64,000 nucleotides of DNA. Origin: Serratia marcescens. Its GTDB lineage: Bacteria > Pseudomonadota > Gammaproteobacteria > Enterobacterales > Enterobacteriaceae. This document shows, piece by piece, positions 17,439-26,075 of the stretch; the stretch's first letter is position 1; each line of letters starts with the position of its first letter. The notes below the pieces were generated by a model. That model had not been told where the DNA came from. It searched no databases and was given only the letters and a program-made list of their open reading frames with translations. The position numbers were made by a program, and so were the translations under genes. The stretch lies in assembly GCF_029846115.1 (NCBI RefSeq), contig NZ_JARVZZ010000002.1, positions 30,804-94,803 on the forward strand, written 5' to 3'.

Positions 17439-17744
17439 CTATTTTATCCATTTCCGAAAACACGATTCAGGGACCACCTTGTAGACGCCTTTGCCGAGCG
17501 AGGTCGGTAAATACCAATATGCAAGGTCACGCAGCCAGCTACTGCCCTTCCCCTTTTTGGCTTTGTGAATGGCCCAGAACACCAGCGCCGCCAAAATAAT
17601 CCCCGTGATATATTTCTGCTGCCAGATAAACCAGCCGCCAGTAATAGCCACGGGGATTAATTCATCAAGACAAAACCCAAACCAGCGGTCTTGTGTTCTC
17701 AGTGTTTTCGGGAAACGGTATTTGTTCAGATCGTTTCCCGACAT
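17439..17744 (-). CDS. traL: TraL, VirB3-like pilus assembly protein
   Basis: 101 residues starting [20 protein letters not shown], with the family motif YRFPKTL and a paired hydrophobic region in the middle. Start chosen at 17744 because upstream frame is antisense-like traA sequence. It is 11 bp after traA and in the normal A-L-E order. Slightly longer than F TraL (91). Confidence 0.94.
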   Translation of the reverse strand: MSGNDLNKYRFPKTLRTQDRWFGFCLDELIPVAITGGWFIWQQKYITGIILAALVFWAIHKAKKGKGSSWLRDLAYWYLPTSLGKGVYKVVPESCFRKWIK

Positions 17745-17755
17745 ACCGCCCCCGA

Positions 17756-18118
17756 TTAATACCCGGCGACTTTCATACCCACCGCGATCAGGACAGAGAC
17801 CACGATGAAGCCGGAGAGGTATTTGAGGTTTTTGGTGGCCATATACATCACGGCACCAACCAGCACTTCGACCAGGACGATCCATTTGACCATGGTGGAA
17901 CCAGAACCTGCGGTTGCCTTAACATCGGCATCGCCGGATTGCAGCATGTCCTTACCGCCAGCAGCGAGAGCCACTTCTGGGAAGAACGAAGCCAGTACGG
18001 CAAACGGCAGGATCACCTTGAGGAAATTCACGACGCGTTGCCGAGAAAACAGCTTACGAAGTGAAAATCCCTGACGTTGGGCAACAGAAGGCCCCTGAGC
18101 GCTTAATGAAGCATTCAT
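17756..18118 (-). CDS. traA: TraA, F-type propilin
   Basis: 120-residue propilin. A long leader (about 50 residues) ends with a cleavage site like F TraA (PEVALA, then AGGKDMLQ). The mature ~69-residue pilin has two hydrophobic helices, including [20 protein letters not shown] and [20 protein letters not shown], matching the F pilin pattern closely. In F it is cleaved by LepB and acetylated by TraX. It is the first gene of the operon, so the main transfer promoter should lie in the AT-rich gap 18119-18500. Confidence 0.97.
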   Translation of the reverse strand: MNASLSAQGPSVAQRQGFSLRKLFSRQRVVNFLKVILPFAVLASFFPEVALAAGGKDMLQSGDADVKATAGSGSTMVKWIVLVEVLVGAVMYMATKNLKYLSGFIVVSVLIAVGMKVAGY

Positions 18119-18500
18119 TTAAATTATCCTTGAATGAAGTAAATCTTTGGATGCAATAGAGAAACATCCTTGGCTTAGTATGAAATGAGATTATTTGAAC
18201 AGTTAGCAGCACCCCCTTACATTATGAAAATTAAAGATATCTTGATAAAAAATAAGCTGTTTTTGATGTAACCACTTGAAGTAAAATCACAAAAAAACAA
18301 TAAAAATCATTAAATTAAAATTTAATCTCGTGGTATGAGTGTGATGAATTTGCTCTACGAGATGACCATCTACAGCTACCAATGGTTTGACTGATTGAAC
18401 TAAAACAATGAAACTGTAGAATACATTCAACAACAAAGCAACACAAAACGCACCATATGATGCTTTTTAATTTCATCAAATTGAATAATAAGGAGTTTAT
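18119..18500. promoter_or_regulatory. divergent intergenic region between traA and queC
   Basis: About 380 bp of AT-rich DNA with no gene. It should contain the minus-strand tra promoter and the plus-strand queC promoter. A good Shine-Dalgarno (AAGGAG) lies just before the queC ATG at 18501. I saw no preQ1-I or preQ1-II-like riboswitch signature and no recognisable TraY or ArcA site. Confidence 0.55.
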
Positions 18501-19202
18501 ATGTCAGGAAAAACAGCAGTAGTTGTATTCAGTGGAGGTCAAGATTCAACTACGTGCTTAGTGAAGGCTTTCGCTGAGTATGACTCCGTGCACTGTTTAA
18601 CCTTCGACTACGGCCAGCGCCACAGTGAAGAAATTAAAATAGCGGAGCAACTTGCAAAGAAGCTAAACGTAAGCTCACATAAAATTTTAGATGTTAATGT
18701 AATCAATGAGTTAGCAATAAGTAGTTTGACTAGAAATGAGATTGAAGTGCCCGAACACAAAAATGCTGATTCAGATGGAATACCATCAACGTTTGTTCCT
18801 GGCAGAAACATCGTATTCCTTACCCTTGCCGCCATCTATGCATTTCAAGTAAATGCGGAAGATGTAATAACAGGTGTTTGTGAGACTGATTTTTCAGGAT
18901 ACCCGGACTGCCGTGATGTTTTTGTAAAAGCGTTAAACCACGCAGTAAGTTTAGGAATAGGAAGAGATATCAGGTTTGTAACGCCACTAATGTCATTAAA
19001 CAAAGCTGAAACATGGGCATTAGCAGACAATATGGGATGTTTGGAACTCATCAGAGATGAAACTTTAACTTGTTACAATGGTGTTAAAAGTTTTGGATGT
19101 GGGAAATGTGACGCATGTTTTCTACGATCGAGGGGGTTTAATGAATACCTACAAAATAAAGAAGAAATAAAAAAAAGCCTGCAAAAAAAACAGGCTATAT
19201 GA
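18501..19202 (+). CDS. queC: QueC, 7-cyano-7-deazaguanine (preQ0) synthase
   Basis: 233 residues, normal for QueC. Converts 7-carboxy-7-deazaguanine plus ammonia and ATP to preQ0, precursor of queuosine and of 7-deazaguanine DNA modifications. Visible motifs: ATP-pyrophosphatase loop [11 protein letters not shown] (residues 10-20), [38 protein letters not shown], and a C-terminal zinc site CYNG...[11 protein letters not shown]. All key residues appear intact. It is strongly AT-rich compared with tra genes. No queD, queE, folE or DNA-modifying dpd gene lies in the window; the neighbour is a precursor-type transporter, convergent with it. Confidence 0.95.
   Translation: MSGKTAVVVFSGGQDSTTCLVKAFAEYDSVHCLTFDYGQRHSEEIKIAEQLAKKLNVSSHKILDVNVINELAISSLTRNEIEVPEHKNADSDGIPSTFVPGRNIVFLTLAAIYAFQVNAEDVITGVCETDFSGYPDCRDVFVKALNHAVSLGIGRDIRFVTPLMSLNKAETWALADNMGCLELIRDETLTCYNGVKSFGCGKCDACFLRSRGFNEYLQNKEEIKKSLQKKQAI
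19176..19196. terminator. bidirectional terminator at the queC/VUT junction
   Basis: Stem AGCCTG/CAGGCT around an A-rich loop, with A/T runs on both sides. It overlaps the last codons of queC and lies 16 bp past the stop of the convergent transporter gene, so it could end both transcripts. Confidence 0.6.
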
Positions 19203-19212
19203 CTAATTAAAT

Positions 19213-20070
19213 TTATTCTTGAGTGAGGTATTTATTAAATAGATACCTTGCTCCATACGCAGGAAAAACATTAACAATTGCATACGCCAACTTAATTATT
19301 ACTTGAACGGCGATAATTCCTATTATTTGTTCGTTTGTCATCAAACCACTGAAAGCTATGAAACAAAAGACAACACTATCTATAACAGAGGCCACAAATA
19401 TACTGGACAGAATCCTTATATATAAGTAGCGAGAATTCGTCAGTTCTTTGATTTTACAAAGCACATATGAATTAGCCAGCTCGGAGGTAAGAAAAGCTAT
19501 AGTTGATGCAAGAAATGTTGATTGTATTTGATTAATAAGGCTATTATATGGGCCATTGAATATCCATTCAGGTATAACAGGTAACTTCAGAGAAACATAA
19601 AGCAACCCTAATATTGCCGCATTAGCAACAACACACATGTAAATGGCTTTTCTTGCCAGCCTAAATCCATAAAATTCATTCAGAAGATCTACTACTAAGA
19701 ATGTAAACGGGTAAACAAAAGTACCAGGCGTAATGATGAGATCAAAGTATTGTATGTGAACTGGTTTGACTGCAGCTATATTACTAAATATATAACAAAC
19801 ACTAATAACCAAACAAAAAGCAACATAAGTTAACCACTGCTTTTCATTTCTATCTTTAAACTCATATTCAGTTTTAACACTTTCACCAGAGCTATATATT
19901 TTTCGACAAACCGCCGACACTTCTCTAGCGTTAAAATCATCAATCACCTCTGAAGATAGTAGTCTTTCGTATGGCATTGACATAACCCGCCCAGTATTCA
20001 ACACCATAACGTTAGCTTTTCCATTGAGGATATCAAATCCAATTAGCTTATATTTTATATTCGCTTCCAT
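19213..20070 (-). CDS. VUT-family (queuosine-precursor type) transporter with extra N-terminal domain
   Basis: 285 residues. From about residue 78 on it matches the YhhQ/VUT family: about six membrane spans and the motif TPGTFVYPFTFLVVDLLNEF, then YGFRLARKAIY. YhhQ of E. coli is reported to import preQ0/preQ1, fitting the adjacent queC. The first ~75 residues (IKYKLIGFDILNGKANVMVL...) are soluble and absent from E. coli YhhQ; their role is unknown. The start overlaps the upstream XRE-S24 gene by 23 bp, so the two form an operon. Confidence 0.85.
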   Translation of the reverse strand: MEANIKYKLIGFDILNGKANVMVLNTGRVMSMPYERLLSSEVIDDFNAREVSAVCRKIYSSGESVKTEYEFKDRNEKQWLTYVAFCLVISVCYIFSNIAAVKPVHIQYFDLIITPGTFVYPFTFLVVDLLNEFYGFRLARKAIYMCVVANAAILGLLYVSLKLPVIPEWIFNGPYNSLINQIQSTFLASTIAFLTSELANSYVLCKIKELTNSRYLYIRILSSIFVASVIDSVVFCFIAFSGLMTNEQIIGIIAVQVIIKLAYAIVNVFPAYGARYLFNKYLTQE

Positions 20071-20644
20071 ACCTTTCCTCGATTATTGTACCAACAACAT
20101 CCTCAGCAACTAAATGAGCCGAACTACCATCAATCACCTTCAAACTTTTGCTTGAAGTAACCACAAGAACATTTGCCTCATGAATGATAGCCTCACGGCG
20201 AACGATGATTACATCACCTTTATTATAGTATCCTTTTATCTCTTTTGTTAGAAGTATTCCAACTACATTAGGACCTTCACCGAAGAAATAAGTTATAGGT
20301 GACGACATAACTAACCGTCCAATTTTTGCATTTACTGCTGAGAGTATAGTTGTATCTTTAATAATCGGAACCGCCAACGGGTTCATGTTACCATCGATGG
20401 TTACTAACTTATTAGATAACTCCTTTTCTTGTAAATCAACAGATTGAATTTCTTTAAATGAAACACCAAAGAATCCGGCTACTTTTCGAAGAGTATTTTC
20501 TTGAACGCGCTCTACCCTACCTTCAAGGATCTTATATATAGTAGTTCGATTAACACCGGCACCATCACTCAAAGAAACTTGTGTTTCCTTTCTCGAAGAA
20601 AGAAGGTAATTTATATTCTTTTTTATTATCTCGGTATTATTCAT
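20048..20644 (-). CDS. XRE regulator with C-terminal S24/LexA-like domain
   Basis: 198 residues. HTH_3 domain at residues 10-65 (SLSDGAGVNRTTIYKILEGR). The C-terminal half (about 100-195) looks like the beta-rich dimerisation/autoprotease fold of CI/LexA repressors, with GEGPNVVGILLTK and YYNKGDVIIVRRE. I do not see an unambiguous Ser-Lys catalytic pair. It is translationally coupled to the VUT gene and divergent from the second XRE gene, so it may act as a switch for this locus or for tra. Replaces traJ by position. Confidence 0.75.
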   Translation of the reverse strand: MNNTEIIKKNINYLLSSRKETQVSLSDGAGVNRTTIYKILEGRVERVQENTLRKVAGFFGVSFKEIQSVDLQEKELSNKLVTIDGNMNPLAVPIIKDTTILSAVNAKIGRLVMSSPITYFFGEGPNVVGILLTKEIKGYYNKGDVIIVRREAIIHEANVLVVTSSKSLKVIDGSSAHLVAEDVVGTIIEERYGSEYKI

Positions 20645-20815
20645 GGCATACTCATGATCAAATAATAGTGATGGTTAGTCAAAAGATGATACATGAAAGA
20701 CATCAGATGATGAAATAAACATAGCACAGCATGAACTACACATTATCAACAGTTCTTGATTATGTGGATTTTTCACCTCCTAACACTATGTAAAATCATA
20801 ATAAAGGAGGAGACC

Positions 20816-21178
20816 ATGATACCAAAAAGACTAAAAGATGCCAGAATATCAAGTGGTTATACACAGGAGCAGTTAGCTGAACTTGTAGGTATACAAGGGG
20901 CCAATTCAAGCTCAAGACTGTCAAGTTACGAAGTCGGCAGAACAGAACCACCTTTCAGCTTAGTAGTAAAAATAGCCAACTTATTGGATTACCCAGAGTA
21001 TTACTTCTATACGATAGATGATGATTTAGCTACAGATCTTCTTGAAATGCATAGAAACAGAACAAATCCCTCCAAAAATAAATTCTACAGTTCAGTAATA
21101 GAAGAGAAGAAATTAGCTAAAAAAGTTGAAGATGCCAAACGACTAGCAATTGAAATAATTGACTGTCTAAACAAATAG
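20816..21178 (+). CDS. small XRE-family regulator
   Basis: 120 residues. N-terminal HTH (RLKDARISSGYTQEQLAELV, then GANSSSRLSSYEVGR) and a helical C-terminus. Start at 20816, because a near-ideal Shine-Dalgarno (AAAGGAGGAG) lies just upstream; a longer frame exists from 20756 without one. Divergent from the XRE-S24 gene across about 170 bp, which probably carries shared operators. It sits at the traJ position of F next to traM, so it is a candidate controller of transfer. Confidence 0.82.
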   Translation: MIPKRLKDARISSGYTQEQLAELVGIQGANSSSRLSSYEVGRTEPPFSLVVKIANLLDYPEYYFYTIDDDLATDLLEMHRNRTNPSKNKFYSSVIEEKKLAKKVEDAKRLAIEIIDCLNK

Positions 21179-21191
21179 AAATCAGCAAGCA

Positions 21192-21228
21192 TAATTACCT
21201 CACTCCCAAAGGAGGCATGAGGTAATTA
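21192..21228. terminator. terminator-like hairpin between XRE gene and traM
   Basis: Perfect 11-bp stem TAATTACCTCA/TGAGGTAATTA with a 15-base loop, between two convergent genes (stops at 21178 and 21245). Short A/T ends rather than a long U run, but position fits a bidirectional terminator. Confidence 0.55.
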
Positions 21229-21244
21229 AGCTATTGATGATAGT

Positions 21245-21643
21245 TCATTCGTTAGTACTATCTGAATCAACACCAATAAAAAATCTCTCTAACTTATCAT
21301 TAACAGATTCGTTTATTTCTGAAATGATCTGCTGATAGTTATTAAGTTTTGGTTTATCTGCAACATGTGGAGCTAGAGTACTTGCACCAAGAACCTTTGC
21401 CATTGCAAGTTGAGTTTTCAATACGTTTTCCAAAAGAGTTTTGTTAAACTCCGTCTGATTAAAAGGGTCATCTTTTCTTTCCATCTGTGCCTCATAGACT
21501 CTGAGACCGAGCTCAAGAAGCATGGAAATAACACTAGATGTACTTACTTCAGTTTCAGCCGCCCCTTCTTGGCGACGCTGTTCAACAATAGCATGAATCT
21601 TTTCAACCGCCTCCTTGCTGACATATGCTTGAATTCTTGCCAT
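21245..21643 (-). CDS. traM: TraM, relaxosome/oriT-binding protein
   Basis: 132 residues starting MARIQAYVSKEAVEKIHAIV. Closely follows F TraM: ribbon-helix-helix N-terminus, EQRRQEGAAETEVSTSSVIS, then MLLELGLRVYEAQMERKDDP, FNQTEFNKTLLENVLKTQ and an acidic end. TraM binds oriT as a tetramer and links the relaxosome to the TraD coupling protein. The longer frame to 21709 runs into oriT and is rejected. It probably represses its own promoter via sites in 21720-21900. Confidence 0.95.
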   Translation of the reverse strand: MARIQAYVSKEAVEKIHAIVEQRRQEGAAETEVSTSSVISMLLELGLRVYEAQMERKDDPFNQTEFNKTLLENVLKTQLAMAKVLGASTLAPHVADKPKLNNYQQIISEINESVNDKLERFFIGVDSDSTNE

Positions 21644-22062
21644 ATAATTTTTACTCCATGACATTATTAGCTGACAGATAATCTGTATGTAATTTGAGTT
21701 GGCATGCACGAATCAAATCCGACTCTAATTACGAGTCTAATGATAGCTATAAAAGCAAAATCATACAACTCGCCTCTAGGGTCGTTCCTGTTTATCTATA
21801 TGAAATTTAGTGATAACTCTATATAGAGTTGTGTATAAACTCGAATAACGACTCTAGCTAGAGTCCTTTACGACTCTAGCTACTCATCATTTTAAAATAT
21901 AACAATAACATTAAACTCTTAACTAACTGTTTTAAATATATAATTCTGCAAAATACAATTTTGCGTGGGGTGTGATGTAGTTACCACAAAGAGCGCGAAT
22001 TTGTTGACTCGAGATCCCGAAAAGGCTAGATTTTCACCAGGGCTCGGAATTTTAAGGAAAAC
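21644..22062 (+). other. oriT: oriT, F-like origin of transfer
   Basis: The region between traM and gene X, as in F. The sequence TTTTGCGTGGGGTGTG at 21959-21974 matches the F nic region; by analogy TraI would nick between 21973 and 21974 on the plus strand. GANTC-containing palindromes (GACTCTAATTACGAGTC at 21721, ACTCTATATAGAGT about 21817, GACTCTAGCTAGAGTC about 21850 and a half copy near 21872) resemble TraM boxes. The 3' side is strongly AT-rich, suited to bending. The leading strand would therefore run rightward, with the leading region at 22-36 kb. The match to F stops soon after GTGTG. Confidence 0.88.
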
Positions 22063-22533
22063 ATGAAAAACCTCATCGTAGCGTTAATGCTGTTCAGTTC
22101 AACGGCCGCTATGGCTGATTGTTTTGACATGGCGGGTCGGGATTATCACATCGACCCGGATCTGCTACGTGCTATTTCATGGAACGAGTCACGTTTTAAT
22201 CCCGTGGCTATCGGCCCAAATCCTACAACAGGGTACGGTGTGGGGTTAATGCAAATTGACTCCCAGCATTTTAACTCGCTTTCGTTGATAGGGGTTTCAG
22301 AACGGCACCTGAAACAAGATCCGTGTATGAACATCTACACCGGTGCTTATTATCTCGCGATTGCCTTTAAGAAGTGGGGAGCGACCTGGCAGGCAGTTGG
22401 TGCTTATAATGCAGGGTTTAAAGACTCTCCAAAGCAGGCGCAACGACGTTACAAGTATGCGAGTAAAATCGAGAAAACCTACCGGGCGATAAAAGCCAGC
22501 AAGCAGCAACCCCTCCTCGTTCAGAACCCGTAG
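22063..22533 (+). CDS. gene X / VirB1-type lytic transglycosylase
   Basis: 156 residues with signal peptide ([17 protein letters not shown]). SLT domain: catalytic Glu in [30 protein letters not shown], and [20 protein letters not shown] followed by AGF. Corresponds to F gene X (orf169), which opens peptidoglycan for the transfer apparatus. It is the first gene past oriT and the only plus-strand gene of the leading region. A good AAGGAAA ribosome site precedes the ATG. Confidence 0.93.
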   Translation: MKNLIVALMLFSSTAAMADCFDMAGRDYHIDPDLLRAISWNESRFNPVAIGPNPTTGYGVGLMQIDSQHFNSLSLIGVSERHLKQDPCMNIYTGAYYLAIAFKKWGATWQAVGAYNAGFKDSPKQAQRRYKYASKIEKTYRAIKASKQQPLLVQNP

Positions 22534-22605
22534 TTTATCCACATATGCACATAAGACAAAGCCAGTGAAGTTTCCCATCACCTTAATGGAAAACGAACGG
22601 GAGCG

Positions 22606-22634
22606 GTTATTTCACCGGATCAAGGTGAAATAAC
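22606..22634. other. 11-bp stem-loop after gene X
   Basis: Perfect stem GTTATTTCACC/GGTGAAATAAC with a 7-base loop. No U run follows, so it is not a standard terminator. Being close to oriT on the strand that enters first, it may have a role as ssDNA structure. The rest of 22534-22818 holds further short hairpins and no convincing gene. Confidence 0.45.
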
Positions 22635-22818
22635 GTCGATTGTGTAGATGTGGGTAAGCGGATCGCAAGGTAACGGACATCAACAAAAAACGGTCACGTT
22701 TTTTGGGTGCTAACCAGGGCGCCCCTTTGGGGCAGTGGGAGCGGGAAATGTATTTCCCGCTGGGCGGGCGGGGAGAATAAGATGCGCTCCCTCGATGGGA
22801 ACGCATCTTATCAGCGCG

Positions 22819-23115
22819 CTACCATGCAAAAACGTCGTAGCCAGGGAGAATGGGCGCATCACAATCAAAATGGATGTAACCTGTGCGGTGATATTTAACA
22901 TGGTGAATTAAAAACCGCCTCAGAGCCTTTGACGCCCCTTGCGACTTTAATACCCGCAGCCGCCAGTGATAATCCGTCAGCACCAGAATATAACCGTACT
23001 GGGTATTAACCACCCAGGAACGAAAAGCCGCCTGCCCTGCCATTGTCGCTAACAGCTCGTTATCTTCCAATGTAAAATGTGCCGTACTGCATACCCGTAA
23101 ATTTTCCGTTTGCAT
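22819..23115 (-). CDS. DUF5983-like leading-region protein
   Basis: 98 residues (MQTENLRVCSTAHFTLEDNE...). The pattern STAH near the N-terminus and a C-terminal IHFDCDAPILPGYDVFAW resembles the DUF5983 family seen in plasmid leading regions and islands. Function unknown. It is the last gene of the transcription unit headed by element A. Confidence 0.6.
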   Translation of the reverse strand: MQTENLRVCSTAHFTLEDNELLATMAGQAAFRSWVVNTQYGYILVLTDYHWRLRVLKSQGASKALRRFLIHHVKYHRTGYIHFDCDAPILPGYDVFAW

Positions 23116-23216
23116 CTTTCACCTCGTTATTTCATACTGTCCGCGCTGTGTTAACTGTACGTTCTGTAGCAGTGTTCGGCCCCGGTATTGATGGGCGTCA
23201 TTACCGGGGCACCCTG

Positions 23217-24044
23217 TTACTTCATTCGGTTTTTGAATTCATCCGCAATCAGCCATAACGCACGGTTCAATTTAATATCGCCATCGATACCGTTGACCGC
23301 CCGAGTACGGGTATTTTTCCCGGTCGCGCTTTTACCGGGTAATCCGCCTTTAATCATGTTTTCCTGCACGCGCTGGAATGTCGTCCACAAATCATTGCCG
23401 TAATCTTCACGCCGACGCGGACGCAAAACTTGCGACGGCGTGATCGGGGATTTATCTTCGTACTCGTAGCGATAACTTAACGCCGCCCGCGCAAATAATT
23501 CCTGATCGCGCTCGGACAGTGAAATGCATTTCATGGTATCGAGGTCATTATCGACGCGGTCAAATATGCCGAGCACTTCATACGCACCCTCAATTACCTG
23601 CCCGACCACGTCCCCTTTATGCGGCACTCGAACATCACCGAACGATTGGCCAAATACCATTCCGTTGGCACAGACATAGCGGAACATGCCGGGGATCATT
23701 TGGTAACTGCTGCTTCCGTCGTGGCTGTTCAATAATACGATTTCGGGGACTTCCTTATTGCCGGAGACAATCATATTTTCCCGGCGCAGCCGCAGCATGT
23801 GTTTGGTATGGCCGCGTTTGCTTTCATCCCTAACGCGGGTCTGGCAGGCATAAAACGGCTGAAAACCTTCCTCGCGTAATTTATCCAGCAGCGTAATAGT
23901 GGGGATGTAGGTGTATCGGTCACTGCGCGAATCGTGTTTATCTTCAGAAAAAACGCTCGGCACCACGTTCATTAATTCCTCGTTGGTTAACGGGCGGTCT
24001 TTACGGATGGCGTTATAACGGCCAAAACGGGAAGTCAGACGCAT
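23217..24044 (-). CDS. DUF932 family protein
   Basis: 275 residues. Family features: MRLTSRFGRYNAIRKDRPLT, the YIPTITLLDKLREEGFQPFY block, MLRLRRENM and LLNSHDGSSSYQMIPGMFRY then VCANGMVFG. DUF932 proteins are common in plasmid leading regions and phages (known); the molecular function is not settled. Second gene after element A, 55 bp after the 24100-24471 gene. Confidence 0.88.
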   Translation of the reverse strand: MRLTSRFGRYNAIRKDRPLTNEELMNVVPSVFSEDKHDSRSDRYTYIPTITLLDKLREEGFQPFYACQTRVRDESKRGHTKHMLRLRRENMIVSGNKEVPEIVLLNSHDGSSSYQMIPGMFRYVCANGMVFGQSFGDVRVPHKGDVVGQVIEGAYEVLGIFDRVDNDLDTMKCISLSERDQELFARAALSYRYEYEDKSPITPSQVLRPRRREDYGNDLWTTFQRVQENMIKGGLPGKSATGKNTRTRAVNGIDGDIKLNRALWLIADEFKNRMK

Positions 24045-24099
24045 AATATTCTCCTTTCTCTTTGAGTAATGCCGGACAATTTTTTAGACCGGCGATGAA

Positions 24100-24471
24100 T
24101 TAACGGTATGAGTGATTGATAGCCAGCTGAAGGTGTAGCCGATAACGCGCATGCTCCCAGGCAACGACGCCGGTCTCGCCAAAATACGCACCGGCCAAAC
24201 GCTGCGCTTTAATCCAATGTTGCGCGACGGCATACGCAATTTTCGGTTTATCTGACGGCGAGTTATCGACGCCGTTAAACACCACCCGATCCGTCATCGT
24301 GTTAAAAATTTCATACAGCGATTGCGCCAGTTCGTCAGGGGACAAATACACGCCGTGTAATTCCTCCATTAATTCCAGTTGACGGATCATGATGTTTTCC
24401 GCGTCGGGATATTTTCCTGCCCATCGTTTGGAAGATTCTCTGGTGGCGGTGTTGACGTTTTGCGTGTTCAT
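24100..24471 (-). CDS. QNV-family leading-region protein, copy A
   Basis: 123 residues starting MNTQNVNTATRESSKRW. Clearly related to copy C (30587-31033), sharing the segment SPDELAQSLYEIFNTMTDRV/SPDELEQALYVIFGRMTELV and the C-terminal GETGVVAWEHARYRLHLQLA. Weaker similarity to copy B, mainly the N-terminus and Arg/Tyr-rich middle. No membrane or catalytic motif recognised. It starts 30 bp from the outer stem of element A. Confidence 0.75.
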   Translation of the reverse strand: MNTQNVNTATRESSKRWAGKYPDAENIMIRQLELMEELHGVYLSPDELAQSLYEIFNTMTDRVVFNGVDNSPSDKPKIAYAVAQHWIKAQRLAGAYFGETGVVAWEHARYRLHLQLAINHSYR

Positions 24472-24495
24472 CCTGCTCTTGCTCCTCTCTGGTGG

Positions 24496-24790
24496 TTATT
24501 CCATCGTTCGGTGAGTTCCCTGGCGGCAAAGGGCGACGGAGCAACGGCGTAAGGAGACACACAAGGGGCGAGACGAAAAGTTTTTACCTGGAAAAAGTTT
24601 TCGGTGAAGTGCATTTAACCCCTTGCGGGGTGACGCGACGGTGCTACGAACAGCCCTCCGCCGTGGAACGGCCGTCCGATGGCGCACCGGAAACGCAGCG
24701 AGGAGGAACACGGCCGACACGGCGACAAGCCGGGGCGACCTTAGCGTTCCTCGCCTGGGCGAGAAACAGTGAAAAGCGGCGCCGGCATCG
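24496..24790. promoter_or_regulatory. leading-region structured element A (candidate single-strand promoter)
   Basis: GC-rich, heavily folded, no credible gene. Outer stem CCATCG + GTTCC (24501-24519) with GGAAC + CGATGG (24665-24682), inner arm CAAGGGGC.../...CCCCTTG, then a second conserved domain with GGGGCGACCTTAGCG and GCGGCGCCGGCATCGCCGGC. The same layout recurs in elements B, C and D. Position and orientation (gene start 30 bp away, transcription toward oriT) suit an Frpo-like promoter active on the entering single strand. Confidence 0.6.
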
Positions 24791-25208
24791 CCGGCTGCAA
24801 GCGAGCCCATCGCGTGACGGATGGAAGCCCGCCAGGGGGGAGACGGCGTGCCGGCTCCCTGCGCAGCACGACAGCCGGGTCCGAAGGGCACGCCCAGGCA
24901 TCCTGCGGAAACCCGATTCACCGAAGAAATACCGGCAGCCAACAAGGGAGAGGTAGGAAAATCGCCACCAGGTCTTTGTGACAGCATACGAGAAGGGAAA
25001 GAATGGCCGGAGCCGCAGGCGCCGGCCTTTCGTTCTGTTCGTCTTTTACCGCGCGGTGCTGACCGAAGCCACCGTTACCAGGTAGCACACGGCGTCGGCA
25101 AAAATTGCACAGAGGTTCACACCCCGATCGGTAAATTCGCCCGGTAGCGGCAGCGTGTCGTTTTCTGTCATGCGTTATCGGGCAGGATCGCCCTGCCCGC
25201 CTCCGTTG
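24791..25208. other. GC-rich intergenic tract with no gene recognised
   Basis: Continuation of the region upstream of element A. It carries several short inverted repeats (for example GGAGCCGCAGGCGCCGGC around 25008) but no start codon with a convincing frame. Open frames here are antisense-like, arginine-rich artefacts. Confidence 0.5.
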
Positions 25209-26006
25209 TTAGCGATACATCGGCCAGCGCGTGGACGTCACGCGATACCAAAACGGCGTATACATCTCGCGCTGATACTTCAGTGTCAGGCTGTTGCCGA
25301 TCACCACGCGCGCCGGGATACCCAGCAGCGACAGCTGGATGTAACACATCCGCGCCGCCACCGGATCGATGTCCACGCAGTCGGCGCGCAGCTGCGTTTG
25401 CGGGTTATAGCCCCGCGCCAGCATCACTTTGGCAAACGCGATCACCATTCTGCCCGCGCCGCAGGTCGGTTCGGACAGCGTGATATACGGTTCATTTTCC
25501 AACGCCGCCAGCCGATCACCGGCTACCAGTCCCGCCATCAGCTCGGAGAGATGAAACGGCGTGAAAAACTGGCCGATGTTGCCGCTGCCCAGCTCCAGCT
25601 CCATAAACAGCGAGCCGAGAAAGTCCCCCATGCCCTGATCCAGCCCGATGATCAGCCATGAATACAACTGCGCCATGCGCTGCTGGTCGGCTTTTTCATA
25701 GCGCTGGATGGTGGCCAGATACTCCGCCTCGATGTCCGGCGACTTTAACAGCAGATTTTCCAGCGCACAGGCCGTCAACTTCACAAAATCGCTGAATACT
25801 TCATAGCGATGGTGATAACGCGCCGTTTCACGAAACGTACTCAAAAACGCCTTACGCGGATCATCGCCGGTGATTGTCCGTTTCCGTCCCGGTACAGGGT
25901 CGGCGGATTTTGAGGGTTCTACCGTATCAGCCCTGACGTTCTTTTCCGCCGGGCGCACTGCATCGACAGGCACCGAAAACAGGGAATCAAAAGAGAGTTG
26001 TGACAT
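25209..26006 (-). CDS. N6-adenine methyltransferase-like protein lacking a visible NPPY motif
   Basis: 265 residues. The middle resembles HsdM-type N6 methylases: helical segment (residues 90-150), GQFFTPFHLSELMAGLVAGD, then SAM-binding motif I in LSEPTCGAGRMVIAFAKVML, and CVDIDPVAARMCYIQLSLLG. The expected (D/N)PP(Y/F) motif should follow RVVIGNSLTLKY, but the protein ends with MYTPFWYRVTSTRWPMYR. It may bind SAM/DNA without methylating, or be a diverged enzyme. Methylase-like genes are known in F leading regions. ATG at 26006 preferred over an upstream TTG. Confidence 0.78.
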   Translation of the reverse strand: MSQLSFDSLFSVPVDAVRPAEKNVRADTVEPSKSADPVPGRKRTITGDDPRKAFLSTFRETARYHHRYEVFSDFVKLTACALENLLLKSPDIEAEYLATIQRYEKADQQRMAQLYSWLIIGLDQGMGDFLGSLFMELELGSGNIGQFFTPFHLSELMAGLVAGDRLAALENEPYITLSEPTCGAGRMVIAFAKVMLARGYNPQTQLRADCVDIDPVAARMCYIQLSLLGIPARVVIGNSLTLKYQREMYTPFWYRVTSTRWPMYR

Positions 26007-26075
26007 CAATTAGCCTCCGGGTCAGTGAATAGCCGCCCCGAAACTGAACTGAACCCCGATAGTTGGACTGTTCCG

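Noticed and set aside
18430..18500. preQ1 riboswitch upstream of queC
   Set aside because: I looked for the class-I hairpin plus A-rich tail pattern and the larger class-II fold and saw neither; only a Shine-Dalgarno is evident.
18501..20070. Qat or Dpd defence system (QueC-like component)
   Set aside because: No ATPase, QatB/QatD or DpdA/B-type genes adjoin; motifs fit an ordinary QueC enzyme and a transporter.
24496..24987. Several 70-160 residue reading frames over element A
   Set aside because: Arg/Ser-rich in all frames and absent from the homologous positions of elements B-D; the region is explained as structured non-coding DNA.
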